From contig JAUMXF010000010.1 of the NCBI GenBank assembly GCA_030529235.1, positions 1 through 39,596 of the forward strand: DNA of 39,596 nucleotides. Direction: 5' to 3'. The notes beneath the pieces were generated by a model. That model did not search any database. It was not told the DNA's origin and was given only the letters and a program-made list of their open reading frames with translations. The translations under genes and the position numbers were made by a program. The stretch is from Pseudomonadota bacterium. GTDB taxonomy: Bacteria > Desulfobacterota > Desulfovibrionia > Desulfovibrionales > Desulfomicrobiaceae. Positions within the stretch are counted from its first letter, which is position 1. Each line of letters opens with the position of its first letter. This document shows, piece after piece, positions 17,838 through 26,075 of this stretch.

Positions 17838-17895
17838 CCGCCGGAATATGCGGCTTTTTCCCGAACCTCTCGGTCCGGCGGTGAAGCCGGGAAAA
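17838..17895 (+). other. Two crossing inverted repeats between the chemoreceptor gene and potA
   Basis: CCGCCGGA (17838-17845) mirrors TCCGGCGG (17874-17881), and TTTTCCCG (17856-17863) mirrors CGGGAAAA (17888-17895). The pairs interleave, so they can form a pseudoknot or two alternative hairpins, but not a nested fold. This may be part of the chemoreceptor 3' end or of the pot operon leader. No clear T-run terminator is present. Confidence 0.35.
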
Positions 17896-17976
17896 TATCC
17901 TTGACTCCGCAGCGCATCTTCTCCAGAAAAAAGGGCCTCCTGAAACGTCCGATCCGCAGCTCACAAGGGGAAGACC

Positions 17977-19128
17977 ATGACCGATTTCGCCGCGTCCGGC
18001 CCCGACTCCGGGGCGCCTGTTGTTCAGCTGCGGGGCGTGACCAAAGACTACGACGGCCAGCCGGCCCTCGGAAACGTCTCTCTGGACGTCCGCCGGGGAG
18101 AATTTCTGACCATCCTCGGCCCTTCGGGATGCGGCAAGACCACCATCCTGCGTCTTGTGGCCGGCTTTGAGACCCCATCCACAGGTTCCATCTTCATCGA
18201 CGGGCGGGACGTGACAAACCTGCCGCCGGAACGCCGCGCCGTGAACACGGTCTTCCAGAGCTATGCCCTTTTTCCGCACATGAACGTCTTTGCCAACGTG
18301 GCTTTCGGCCTGCGCATGCAGGGGCGGCCCGAGGAGGAAATCCGCCGCGAGGTGGGCGAGGCTCTGCGGCTGGTGAAAATGGAAGGCTTCGAGACGCGCA
18401 TGGTCAACCGGCTTTCGGGCGGCCAGCAGCAGCGCGTGGCCATTGCCAGGGCCATCATCAACCGGCCTCTGGTGCTGCTTCTGGACGAACCCCTCTCAGC
18501 CCTGGATTACCGCCTGCGCAAGCAGATGCAGCTCGATCTGAAGCACCTTCAGCGCAAGCTGGGCATCACATTCGTGCTGGTCACCCACGACCAGGAAGAA
18601 GCCTTCTCCATGTCCGACAGAGTGGTGGTCATGAACAACGGCCACATCGAGCAGACGGGCACTCCGTCGGCCGTGTACGAGGAACCCTGCAATCTGTACG
18701 TGGCCCGCTTCGTGGGCGAGATCAACATCATCAACGCCGAAGTGGTGGAGCAGCTGGAAGGCCGGGCCAGGGTCCGGGGCCAGGGGCTTGACGTATTCAT
18801 GGGCACCCGGCGGAAATTCGCGCCCGGCGATCAGGTGCACATTCTGCTGCGGCCCGAGGACTTGCGCGTGGAGACGCTGAAGGATCTGGCCGAGGATCCG
18901 GAGCTCGAGGACAGCTTCGACAAGGGGCGGTCCATCGTGGGCACGGTAGCGGAAACCATCTACAAGGGCGCGACCTACGACGTGGTGGTGCGGCTGGACG
19001 CGGGCAGCACGGTCACGGCTACCGAATTTTTCAACGAAGACGATGAAACCGTGTATTTCCGCGCCGGAGACAGGGTGGCCGTAAGCTGGGTCGAAGGCTG
19101 GGAAGTGGTGCTGCCCCATGAAGAATGA
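17977..19128 (+). CDS. potA: Polyamine ABC transporter ATP-binding protein
   Basis: A 383-residue ATPase. It has Walker A GPSGCGKTT, the Q-loop in VFQSYALFPHM, signature LSGGQQQRVAIARA, Walker B VLLLDEPLSALD and the H-loop LVTHDQEEA. The C-terminal TOBE region (about residues 250-380) includes LLRPEDLRVE. It energises uptake of spermidine or putrescine through PotB and PotC. The start at 17977 has AAGGGG upstream. The 3' end overlaps potB by 11 bases. The order potA-B-C-D with overlaps throughout supports one operon; substrate preference among polyamines is not readable. Confidence 0.94.
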   Translation: MTDFAASGPDSGAPVVQLRGVTKDYDGQPALGNVSLDVRRGEFLTILGPSGCGKTTILRLVAGFETPSTGSIFIDGRDVTNLPPERRAVNTVFQSYALFPHMNVFANVAFGLRMQGRPEEEIRREVGEALRLVKMEGFETRMVNRLSGGQQQRVAIARAIINRPLVLLLDEPLSALDYRLRKQMQLDLKHLQRKLGITFVLVTHDQEEAFSMSDRVVVMNNGHIEQTGTPSAVYEEPCNLYVARFVGEINIINAEVVEQLEGRARVRGQGLDVFMGTRRKFAPGDQVHILLRPEDLRVETLKDLAEDPELEDSFDKGRSIVGTVAETIYKGATYDVVVRLDAGSTVTATEFFNEDDETVYFRAGDRVAVSWVEGWEVVLPHEE

Positions 19129-19969
19129 CGGATTCTTCAAAAACGCCGTCATTGCCGGAACCATCGGGTGGATGGCCGTCTTCGCCTTCACGCCCAACCT
19201 GCTGGTTTTTCTGGCCAGCTTTGGAACCACGTCTCCCGAAAATTTCGTGGAACCCGGACTTTCCCCGGCCAACTACGCCCGGCTCATGGACGCGAGCCAT
19301 CTGGGCATTTTCTGGTCTTCCCTGAAGCTGGCCGGACTGGTCACCCTGATCTGTCTGGCTGCGGCCTATCCCTTCGCCGCCATTCTGGCCCGGACCAGAA
19401 AATCCTTGCGCGGCGTGCTGCTTCTGCTGGTGGTCATTCCCTTCTGGACCAATTCCCTGGTGCGCACCTATGCCATCACGGCCATGCTGAACGCCAGCGG
19501 CATAGTGAACAGCCTGCTGCTGTCTCTGGGGATCATCGCCGAACCCCTGGCCATGATGTATACGCCTGGCGCGGTAGTGTTAGGTCTGACGTACACTCTT
19601 CTGCCGTTCATGATTCTGCCCCTTTACGCGGCGCTAGAGCGGCTGGACCAGCGCTATCTGGAAGCGGCGCGGGATCTTGGCGCCACTCCGTGGAATGCCT
19701 TCTGGCGGGTCACCGTGCCGCTGACCATGCCCGGCATCGTGTCCGGCTGCATGCTGGTCTTTCTGCCCGGCATCGGCATGTTCTACGTGTCCGACGTGCT
19801 GGGAGGGGCCAAGGCCATGCTGCTTGGAAACTTCATCCGCGACCAGTTTCTGACCACCAGAGACTGGCCCCTGGGTGCGGCGGCCAGCGTGACCCTGACC
19901 GCCCTTCTGGGACTCATGCTTCTCCTTTACTGGAAAAGCGCGGCCCGTCTGGGCCGGGAGGATGCCTGA
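19118..19969 (+). CDS. potB: Polyamine ABC transporter permease PotB
   Basis: A 283-residue inner-membrane permease with about six hydrophobic helices. The EAA loop that docks on PotA reads EAARDLGATPWNAFWRVTVPLTMPG (split here: EAARDLGAT, then FWRVTVPL). VIPFWTNSLVRTYA is characteristic of PotB. It overlaps potA by 11 bases and its stop shares one base with the potC start. It forms the heterodimeric channel with PotC. Confidence 0.93.
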   Translation: MKNDGFFKNAVIAGTIGWMAVFAFTPNLLVFLASFGTTSPENFVEPGLSPANYARLMDASHLGIFWSSLKLAGLVTLICLAAAYPFAAILARTRKSLRGVLLLLVVIPFWTNSLVRTYAITAMLNASGIVNSLLLSLGIIAEPLAMMYTPGAVVLGLTYTLLPFMILPLYAALERLDQRYLEAARDLGATPWNAFWRVTVPLTMPGIVSGCMLVFLPGIGMFYVSDVLGGAKAMLLGNFIRDQFLTTRDWPLGAAASVTLTALLGLMLLLYWKSAARLGREDA

Positions 19970-20733
19970 TGCGCGTGTGGAAACGCCTCTATCTGGGGCT
20001 TGTCTATTTCTTTCTGTACCTGCCGCTTGTGGTCATGGTCGTCTATTCCTTCAATTCGTCGCGTTTTTCCCTGGCCTGGAAGGGTGCGACCCTGGAATGG
20101 TACATGAAGCTCTTCTCCAACACGGCCCTCATCCAGGCGGCCTGGAACTCCCTTGTCATCGCGGCCCTGGCCGCAACCTGCTCGAGCATCCTGGGCACGC
20201 TCATCGCCATGGCTCTGCAACGGTGGCGTTTCCCGTCGCGCAAGGTCATCCACACAACGCTTTTCGTGATGATGATGTCTCCGGATATCGTCATCGGCAT
20301 CTCTTTGCTGGTGCTGTTCATGGCCCTGTCCCTGCCGCTGGGATTCTGGACTCTGCTCATGGCCCACATTACCCTGTGCGTGCCCTTCGTGGCCATCACC
20401 GTGCACGGGCGGCTCCAGGGTTTTGATCCGCATGTGGTGGAGGCCGCCCGCGATCTGGGGGCGGGCGAGTACGAGGTCTTCCGCCATGTGGTGCTGCCCA
20501 TGGTCTTTCCGGCCGTGCTGTCGGGCTGGCTGCTCAGTTTCACCCTGTCCATCGACGACGTGATCATCAGTTTCTTCACCACGGGGCCCACGTTCGAGGT
20601 GCTGCCCCTGCGCATTTATTCCATGGTCCGGCTGGGCATCAAACCCGAGGTCAACGCCCTGTGCGCCATCATGATCCTCATAACCGCCGTGGCGGTGTTC
20701 CTGTCCCGGCGTCTGCTCAAGGAGAAAGCATGA
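19969..20733 (+). CDS. potC: Polyamine ABC transporter permease PotC
   Basis: A 254-residue membrane protein starting at ATG 19969, which shares its first base with the potB stop (TGATG). The N-terminal helix LVYFFLYLPLVVMVVYSFNSS is typical of PotC. The EAA loop reads EAARDLGAGEYEVFRHVVLP, and SFTLSIDDVIISFFTTGP follows. The frame is open far upstream, but that part overlaps potB and is not protein-like. It ends in an ATGA overlap with potD. Confidence 0.93.
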   Translation: MRVWKRLYLGLVYFFLYLPLVVMVVYSFNSSRFSLAWKGATLEWYMKLFSNTALIQAAWNSLVIAALAATCSSILGTLIAMALQRWRFPSRKVIHTTLFVMMMSPDIVIGISLLVLFMALSLPLGFWTLLMAHITLCVPFVAITVHGRLQGFDPHVVEAARDLGAGEYEVFRHVVLPMVFPAVLSGWLLSFTLSIDDVIISFFTTGPTFEVLPLRIYSMVRLGIKPEVNALCAIMILITAVAVFLSRRLLKEKA

Positions 20734-21761
20734 AACGGATCCTCCTGTCCCTTTTCTGTCTGCTGCTGGCCGCTCCGGCTCTGGCCGCGTCCGGGGAACT
20801 CTATGTGTACAACTGGTCGGAATATCTGCCGGACAGCGTGCTGCGCGACTTCACCAGGGAAACGGGCGTCAAGGTCATCATGTCCACCTACGACAGCAAC
20901 GAGGCCATGTACGCCAAGGTCCGCATGATGGATGGGAAGGGCTACGACGTCATCGTGCCGTCCACGGATTTTGTGGCCCGCATGCGCAAGGAAGGGCTGC
21001 TCCTGCCGTTGGATAAGAGCAGACTGACCAATCTGGGCAACCTGGACCCGAGCCTCATGAACCAGCTCTTTGACCCGGACAATGTTTACAGTGTTCCGTA
21101 TATGTGGGGTTCCACGGCCATCGCCGTGAACGGGAAAAATGCGGACGCGGCGGGCATCGTTTCTTTTGCCGATCTGTGGAAGCCGGAGTTCAAGGGAAAA
21201 ATTCTTTTGCCCAATGACATGCGCGGCGTGCTGGGCATGGGGCTCAAGCGTCTGGGATATTCCCTGAACGAGGCGGATCCGGCCAAGGTGGCCGAGGCTT
21301 GCGAACTGCTCATGCCTCTCATGCCCGGCGTGCGTGTGTTTGACTCCGATTCCCCCAAGCTGGCCCTGCTGAACAACGAAGTGCTGGCGGCCGTGCTCTG
21401 GAATGGAGAAGCCTACGCCGCATCAGGGGAAAATCCGGATATCCGCTACATTTATCCCGAAGAGGGCTTCAGCCTGTGGGCGGACAGTCTGTGCATTCCC
21501 AAGAACGCGGCCAACGTGGAGAACGCGCATCTTTTCATCGATTATTTGCTCCGGCCCAAGGTCAGCGCCCTCATCTGTCAGGAAATGGGCTATTCCTCTC
21601 CCAATCTGGCCGCCAAGGCCCTTTTGTCCGAGGAGGTGCGCGGAAACGAAATCGTCTACCCGTCCCATGAAACCATTATGCGCGGCGAGTTCGAGACGGA
21701 TCTCGGGCCGGCGGTGAAGGCCTATGAAGAATGCTGGATGCGGCTCAAGACCGGGAGATAG
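20730..21761 (+). CDS. potD: Periplasmic polyamine-binding protein
   Basis: A 343-residue secreted protein. The signal peptide (about residues 1-19) ends LLLAAPALAA. The mature start GELYVYNWSEYLP is the hallmark of the PotD/PotF family. YDVIVPSTDFVARM and WGSTAIAVNG match the binding lobes. AAGGAG lies just upstream of ATG 20730, which overlaps the potC stop as ATGA. It captures polyamine in the periplasm and delivers it to PotBC. A GC-rich hairpin without a T-run follows, at about 21778-21813. Confidence 0.93.
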   Translation: MKRILLSLFCLLLAAPALAASGELYVYNWSEYLPDSVLRDFTRETGVKVIMSTYDSNEAMYAKVRMMDGKGYDVIVPSTDFVARMRKEGLLLPLDKSRLTNLGNLDPSLMNQLFDPDNVYSVPYMWGSTAIAVNGKNADAAGIVSFADLWKPEFKGKILLPNDMRGVLGMGLKRLGYSLNEADPAKVAEACELLMPLMPGVRVFDSDSPKLALLNNEVLAAVLWNGEAYAASGENPDIRYIYPEEGFSLWADSLCIPKNAANVENAHLFIDYLLRPKVSALICQEMGYSSPNLAAKALLSEEVRGNEIVYPSHETIMRGEFETDLGPAVKAYEECWMRLKTGR

Positions 21762-21844
21762 CTCGGTGCGGCAAACTCTTCCCGGCCGGTCCCTTATGTG
21801 CGGCCGGCCGGAAGAAATGCTGAGCGGGAGGACGCGAGGTCAAT

Positions 21845-22342
21845 ATGCGGCTTGACGACGAACACCTTGCCGCGCGTCTGGGCGCGGCCCTCAGTGCCCG
21901 GGGATGGCGCATGGGCACCGCGGAGTCATGTACCGGAGGGCTCATGGCCAGTACGCTGACCGATACTCCGGGAAGCTCCGCCTGGTTCGAGGGCGCTGTC
22001 GTGGCGTATGACAACCGCGTCAAGACGGGCCTGCTGGGAGTTTCCGGGGACATTCTGGCCGGGCATGGCGCCGTCAGCCGGGAGTGTGTGGAAGCCATGG
22101 TCGCCGGACTGTGCGCGCTTCTTCGGGTACCTGCGGGTATCGCTGTTTCCGGCATTGCCGGGCCCACTGGTGGAAGCACGGACAAGCCGGTCGGCACGGT
22201 GTGGATGGCCTGGAGTGTGGAGCGTAGGATCTGGAGCCGAATGTTTCATTTTGCGGGGGACAGAGCGGCCGTCAAACGGCGGAGCGTGTTGGCCGGACTT
22301 GGGGAACTGGAGGATTTTCTGACAAAAAACGGCGCGCCATGA
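21845..22342 (+). CDS. pncC: Nicotinamide-nucleotide amidohydrolase (CinA C-terminal family)
   Basis: A 165-residue stand-alone CinA C-terminal domain. It has TAESCTGGLMAS (about residues 25-36), then VVAYDNRVKTGLLGV, AVSRECVEAM and VSGIAGPTGGSTDKPVGTVW, all family signatures. It deamidates nicotinamide mononucleotide to nicotinate mononucleotide in pyridine-nucleotide salvage. The N-terminal CinA domain is absent, as in many bacteria. A GGGAGG lies about 18 bases upstream and GAGG about 7 bases upstream of the ATG. Its stop lies within the loop of the terminator of the convergent gene. Confidence 0.93.
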   Translation: MRLDDEHLAARLGAALSARGWRMGTAESCTGGLMASTLTDTPGSSAWFEGAVVAYDNRVKTGLLGVSGDILAGHGAVSRECVEAMVAGLCALLRVPAGIAVSGIAGPTGGSTDKPVGTVWMAWSVERRIWSRMFHFAGDRAAVKRRSVLAGLGELEDFLTKNGAP

Positions 22343-22352
22343 AGACGCGCCG
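22324..22352 (-). terminator. Intrinsic terminator for the leftward gene at 22386-22847
   Basis: CGGCGCG (22330-22336) mirrors CGCGCCG (22346-22352). On the minus strand the hairpin is followed by GTTTTTTG. The pncC stop codon sits in the loop, so the convergent genes share this short segment. Confidence 0.65.
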
Positions 22353-22385
22353 AAAAAAAGAGCAAGACTGGATTTTCCGGAGTCC

Positions 22386-22847
22386 TCAGTTCATGTAGTC
22401 CCCACGGTTGAACTTGAACTCCTCCGTGACGGCCAGGATATCCAGTTCTTCGATCATACGGTCGAGGTCCCCTTTCCCGGCGGCTATGGAGGCATCTCCT
22501 TTGACGTCCCGGACGTGGCTGCGTATTTCGTCCAGTATCCGGTAGCCCGCACGCAGGTCGCCCTGCGGTGCGGCGAGGGTCTGGGAATAATTTTCCCACT
22601 TGGCAAGCAGGGTGTCCATCTTGTCCATGATCGTTCGCTCTGTTGAGGTGTGCAGCATCGATGCCTGCAAAACCTGATCAATTCCCGGCTGGGGCATGAC
22701 CGGGAGTGCGGTTGCGGCCGGTTGCGCGGCGTTTTCGGACTGCATTTCCTGGGTGAGAAAACGTGCGAAACCGTCTCCCTGATTGTTTTGGGAGATTTTT
22801 TTCTGTTGGGGCAGCAGAGCTGCCAACTGATCCGGAGTGATTTTCAT
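22386..22847 (-). CDS. Uncharacterised small helical protein
   Basis: A 153-residue protein that I do not recognise. It has a good ribosome binding site (AAGGAG, seven bases before ATG 22847) and its own terminator, so it is very likely expressed. It is acidic-to-neutral with no signal peptide or membrane helix. The N-terminal 50 residues (KITPDQLAALLPQQKK, FARFLTQEMQ, AAQPAATALPV) look flexible. From about residue 58 it is predicted-helical by eye (QVLQASMLHTS, MDTLLAKWENYSQTL, DLDRMIEELDILAVTEEFKFNRGDY). The FARFLTQEM and helical layout loosely recall flagellar export-apparatus accessory proteins, but no flagellar gene is nearby, so no function is assigned. Confidence 0.75.
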   Translation of the reverse strand: MKITPDQLAALLPQQKKISQNNQGDGFARFLTQEMQSENAAQPAATALPVMPQPGIDQVLQASMLHTSTERTIMDKMDTLLAKWENYSQTLAAPQGDLRAGYRILDEIRSHVRDVKGDASIAAGKGDLDRMIEELDILAVTEEFKFNRGDYMN

Positions 22848-22958
22848 GGTCTTTTCTCCTTTTTGCAGGCTTTAAAGCAAGGAGTCTGCCAAAAGAGATT
22901 TTCTTTCATCTCGTTGAAATTTTGCGTATTTTTCTTTCCAGTCGGCAAGGTTTGCCGG

Positions 22959-23630
22959 ATGAACACATTCCGTTCCGCTCATAACGTGGCACTGGAAACG
23001 GGTCAATGTGGAGGGTGGCCGGAAGTGAGTTGGACACAAGAAGCTCAGGTGCTGCGGCAGGGGGGCCTGCTGATTTATCCGACGGAGACGTTTTACGCTC
23101 TGGGATGCCTGGCGACGGAGCATAGTGCTGTGGAGCGGATTTTCGCGGCCAAGGGGCGGTCCCGGGAGAAGACCGTACCCCTTATCGTCTCCAGCTGGGG
23201 CATGGTGGAGAAATTTCTCCGTCTGTCCCGAGTTGCTCAGGCCCTGGCTGAGGCTTTTTGGCCCGGACCGCTTTCCATTGTGACGGATGTGGATGAATCC
23301 ATCAGTGCGTTGGCGCGCGATGGTGCGGGGCAGGCGGCTGTACGTATGACCCCGCATCCCGTTGCCCGGATACTGTGCGAGTCAGCGGAAGCCCCTCTTG
23401 TTTCCTCCAGCGCGAATTTCAGCGGCAGGCCCCCCGTATGTGCGCCGCAGGATCTGGACGCCGGGCTTGTGCGGCTCTCTGGAGCCATGGTGATCGATGC
23501 CGAACCCTGGCCCCAGGGCGGATTACCCTCGACTCTGGTGAAGCCAGTGGACGGTCGGGCGCTGCGGATATTTCGGGAAGGTGCGGTGCGGGTATCGGAA
23601 CTGACGGCTCAGGGGTACGAGATAGTGTAG
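22959..23630 (+). CDS. tsaC: L-threonylcarbamoyladenylate synthase family protein (TsaC/YrdC/Sua5)
   Basis: A protein of 223 residues from ATG 22959, or 201 from GTG 23025. The GTG has GGAGGG nine bases upstream and is the better start by ribosome binding site. The YrdC domain starts GGLLIYPTETFYALGC, has KGRSREKTVPLIV, the conserved binding segment, and SSANFSGRPP. It makes threonylcarbamoyl-AMP from threonine, bicarbonate and ATP, the first step of tRNA t6A modification, or belongs to the related YciO group. The divergent upstream gene is the uncharacterised protein at 22386-22847, with 111 bp between. Confidence 0.87.
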   Translation: MNTFRSAHNVALETGQCGGWPEVSWTQEAQVLRQGGLLIYPTETFYALGCLATEHSAVERIFAAKGRSREKTVPLIVSSWGMVEKFLRLSRVAQALAEAFWPGPLSIVTDVDESISALARDGAGQAAVRMTPHPVARILCESAEAPLVSSSANFSGRPPVCAPQDLDAGLVRLSGAMVIDAEPWPQGGLPSTLVKPVDGRALRIFREGAVRVSELTAQGYEIV

Positions 23631-23749
23631 TTCAATTTTTTTTACGGTATAATTCCTGTTCTCCAGCTGTAACAAGGGTCTGTAAAAATAATTGTATCAA
23701 GAATAGCTGTGTTGTTTTGTGTCACTTGAAAATAAGTATTGTATTCTGG

Positions 23750-23905
23750 TGAGATACAGGCTTTTCAAATAATTTCCTTTTTGGCCCGGACCTTGCTTTA
23801 TCTCAGGTAACTTCCTCTTTTTGCCAGAATCGGCTCCCGCATCGAAAGGTCCGGGAGCCGATTTTGTTCGGGCTCCTTTTCGGGCCAACAGCCCGGACAG
23901 TCTAC
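23750..23905 (+). ncRNA. Candidate structured RNA or attenuator leader upstream of the Nudix-glgA cassette
   Basis: Several exact inverted repeats compete. TGAGATA (23750-23756) pairs with TATCTCA (23799-23805). CCCGGACCTT (23785-23794) pairs with AAGGTCCGGG (23846-23855). The second would block the terminator arm at 23852-23863. Downstream, GTTCGGGCT is nearly mirrored by AGCCCGGAC (23891-23899), and CGGGC/GCCCG flank a five-base loop. Mutually exclusive helices plus a terminator are the layout of transcription attenuators. A short free RNA ended by the same terminator is the alternative. No known riboswitch class was recognised. Confidence 0.4.
23828..23866 (+). terminator. Strong 12-bp intrinsic terminator-like hairpin
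   Basis: AATCGGCTCCCG (23828-23839) is perfectly mirrored by CGGGAGCCGATT (23852-23863), with a 12-base loop, followed by TTG after the stem's own TT. It lies about 200 bases after tsaC and 290 bases before the Nudix gene, so it either ends tsaC or a small RNA, or acts as an attenuator. Confidence 0.6.
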
Positions 23906-23962
23906 TCTTTCACCTGACTTCAGCCATTCCGCCGGATTCCTTCCCTGCTGTCCATGCCGAGA

Positions 23963-24130
23963 TTACTGCTGGTCCCGCATTCCTTTCCGGATGACCCGCC
24001 AGTGAGATGTTTTGCCGTGGGAGTGGTCCAAATATTTTGTCCGGGCTTTATTGTTCGGAAGGCGCTTTTTGAGCCGCTTGGGGACTTCTGCTTCAGAAAA
24101 ATTGATGGTAGGCTGATTCCAATGGGGCAA
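23963..24130 (-). CDS. Possible small basic protein (55 residues, TTG start)
   Basis: A leftward frame ending in TAA (23963-23965) encodes, in part, PTINFSEAEVPKRLKKRL, TKYLDHSHGKTSHW and RVIRKGMRDQQ. The composition is protein-like, basic and rich in Lys, Arg and His. No ATG lies upstream before a stop near 24228; TTG at 24130 is the best start I can place and it has no ribosome binding site. It could equally be the C-terminal remnant of a lost gene, or chance. Family unknown. Confidence 0.25.
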   Translation of the reverse strand: MPHWNQPTINFSEAEVPKRLKKRLPNNKARTKYLDHSHGKTSHWRVIRKGMRDQQ

Positions 24131-24156
24131 GAAGATGGAAACAGGGAGGAATCCAC

Positions 24157-24600
24157 TTGGAATCTCAGGCTTCCAGTGAAACCCGATCGAGGCCGCGAAA
24201 CCCTTTTCCAGCGGTGGACGTGGTCATCTTTTTGCCGGACCGGGGCGTTCTGCTTGTCCGGCGGAAGAACCCTCCGCTTGGCTGGGCTCTGCCCGGAGGG
24301 TTCATCGACTACGGAGAAAGCGCCGAGCAGGCCGCGGTGCGGGAAACTCTGGAAGAAACCGGGCTCAGGGTGCAGCTCACGGGCCTTGTGGGTGTATACT
24401 CGGATCCGGCCCGCGACCCGCGTTTTCATACCCTGAGCATAGTCTATACGGCCGGGGTGGAAGAGGGGGCCCGTCCGCATCCCGGAGACGATGTGGCCGA
24501 GGCCTGTTTTTTTCCCGTTCACGCCCTGCCGGACGATGTGGCTTTCGATCACCGGAAAATTATTGCAGACTTTGTCAAACAGAAAAGACGGGGCTTATGA
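24157..24600 (+). CDS. Nudix hydrolase (TTG start)
   Basis: A 147-residue protein with a perfect Nudix box, GX5EX7REUXEEXGU, at about residues 48-70 (GFIDYGE, then RETLEETGL). It uses TTG at 24157, chosen because GGGAGGA lies eight bases upstream and no in-frame ATG gives a full domain. Family members hydrolyse nucleoside diphosphates linked to another group. Its stop overlaps the glgA start as ATGA. That coupling suggests an ADP-ribose or ADP-sugar substrate connected to glycogen synthesis, but this is inference from position; NADH, 8-oxo-dGTP and other substrates are possible. Confidence 0.9.
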   Translation: MESQASSETRSRPRNPFPAVDVVIFLPDRGVLLVRRKNPPLGWALPGGFIDYGESAEQAAVRETLEETGLRVQLTGLVGVYSDPARDPRFHTLSIVYTAGVEEGARPHPGDDVAEACFFPVHALPDDVAFDHRKIIADFVKQKRRGL

Positions 24601-26063
24601 TTACACTACCCCATGACATCGTATTTCTGGCGTCGGAAATATTTCCTTTTTCCAAATCCGGGGGGCTGGCCGACGTCATGGGCATATTGCCTCTGACCTT
24701 GTCCCGCATGGGCGTGCGCGTGGCCGTGGTCACTCCGTTTTACGGGAGACTCTCCACCGGCCAGTACCCGGTGCGGCTGGTGCACGAGAACTGTCCGGTG
24801 GGCTATCCATGGTCCGATTCCACGGCGGACATCTATATGGCCGATTATCACGGTCTGCCCGTATATTTCGTGGAAAGGGGGGAGTATTTCGACCGCCGCC
24901 ACTATTATTGCACGCACAAGGGCGATTATTTCGACAACGGCGAGCGGTTTATCTTTTTCTGCCGGGCGGCGTTGTGCGCCATCCGGCACATGGGCATGGG
25001 AACGCGGATCGTGCATTGCCAGGACTGGCATACCGGGCTGGCCGTCGCATACCTGGCCTTCTGGCGGCGCAGCGATCCGTTCTGGTCCGGAATCCGCACC
25101 ATCATGTCCATCCACAATCTGGCCTACCAAGGACGTTTCTCCTACCGCCTGTTCGAGGCATCCGGCCTGCCTGTGGAGGCCTGGAACATGGAGGGCGTTG
25201 AATTCTATAACAGCTTTAACCTGCTCAAGGCCGGGATCGCTTACGCCGACAAGATTACCACGGTCAGCCCCAGTTATGCCGAGGAAATCATGACGCCGAA
25301 ATTCGGATACGGACTGGAGGGGATTCTGGCCCGCAGGAAGAACGATCTGGTGGGGATCCTGAACGGGGCGGACTATTCCATCTGGAGTCCCGAGAACGAT
25401 CCGGTTCTGGAGAGCACCTATTCGGCGGAGAACCCGGAAGGAAAGAAGGACTGCAAGCGCCATCTGCTGGAACTGCTCGGTCTGCGGCCGGCTTTGATGG
25501 AGCGCCCCGTACTCGGCTTTATCGGCCGTTTGCGCGGCCAGAAGGGCATCGACATCCTGCTCGACATCATTTCCGAGGTGATGAAGCTCGATGTGGGGCT
25601 GGTGGTGCTGGGGGAGGGACGGGCGGAGCACGAGGCCCGGCTCATGTCCGTCATGGAGGATTATCCGGGACGGCTGGTAGGCATTATCGGCTACACGGAG
25701 GAAATGTCGCATCTCATTCAGGCCGGGGCGGATATTTTTCTCATGCCTTCGAGGTACGAGCCGTGCGGCCTGACTCAGATGTACAGCCTGAGCTACGGCA
25801 CGCCGCCTGTGGCCACGGCCGTGGGCGGCCTGCGGGACACCATCATCCCTTACCCGGCCGAGAACGCCACCGGTTTCGTCTTTCCGTCCGCCGCGCCGGA
25901 GAGCTTTCTGGATGCCATCCGGCAGGCCGTCCAGGTGTGGGAGGACAAGGACCGGTGGGCGCGGCTCAGGCACAACGCCATGCGGGCCAATTTTTCCTGG
26001 GAAAAATCGTCATTGCGTTATATGGACATTTACAGGTCATTGCACGGAGATATCTTTTCCTGA
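24597..26063 (+). CDS. glgA: Glycogen synthase (ADP-glucose type)
   Basis: A 488-residue GT5 glycosyltransferase of usual length. The ADP-glucose-binding KxGGL is at residues 20-24 (SKSGGLADV). [21 protein letters not shown] and [11 protein letters not shown] follow, and the C-terminal lobe has [22 protein letters not shown] with the catalytic Glu of the E-X7-E type. It elongates alpha-1,4-glucan from ADP-glucose in the cytosol. ATGA overlap with the Nudix gene and a 12-bp gap to a CBM48 protein show a three-gene cassette. No glgB, glgC or glgP was found in the window. Confidence 0.95.
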   Translation: MITLPHDIVFLASEIFPFSKSGGLADVMGILPLTLSRMGVRVAVVTPFYGRLSTGQYPVRLVHENCPVGYPWSDSTADIYMADYHGLPVYFVERGEYFDRRHYYCTHKGDYFDNGERFIFFCRAALCAIRHMGMGTRIVHCQDWHTGLAVAYLAFWRRSDPFWSGIRTIMSIHNLAYQGRFSYRLFEASGLPVEAWNMEGVEFYNSFNLLKAGIAYADKITTVSPSYAEEIMTPKFGYGLEGILARRKNDLVGILNGADYSIWSPENDPVLESTYSAENPEGKKDCKRHLLELLGLRPALMERPVLGFIGRLRGQKGIDILLDIISEVMKLDVGLVVLGEGRAEHEARLMSVMEDYPGRLVGIIGYTEEMSHLIQAGADIFLMPSRYEPCGLTQMYSLSYGTPPVATAVGGLRDTIIPYPAENATGFVFPSAAPESFLDAIRQAVQVWEDKDRWARLRHNAMRANFSWEKSSLRYMDIYRSLHGDIFS

Positions 26064-26075
26064 AGGAGGGCTTAA

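Larger units (their letters stand above)
23631..24156 (+). other. 526-bp intergenic region with structured segments
   Basis: No convincing rightward gene. The region is clearly less GC-rich than its neighbours. It starts with a T8 run and GGTATAAT (23647-23653), which resembles a -10 element. It then holds the structured segment and terminator described separately, and a possible short leftward reading frame. The last bases before the Nudix gene contain GGGAGGA, its ribosome binding site. Confidence 0.6.

Noticed and set aside
24606-25973. 455-codon leftward open frame opposite glgA
   Set aside because: Shadow of glgA; the sense frame has all family motifs.
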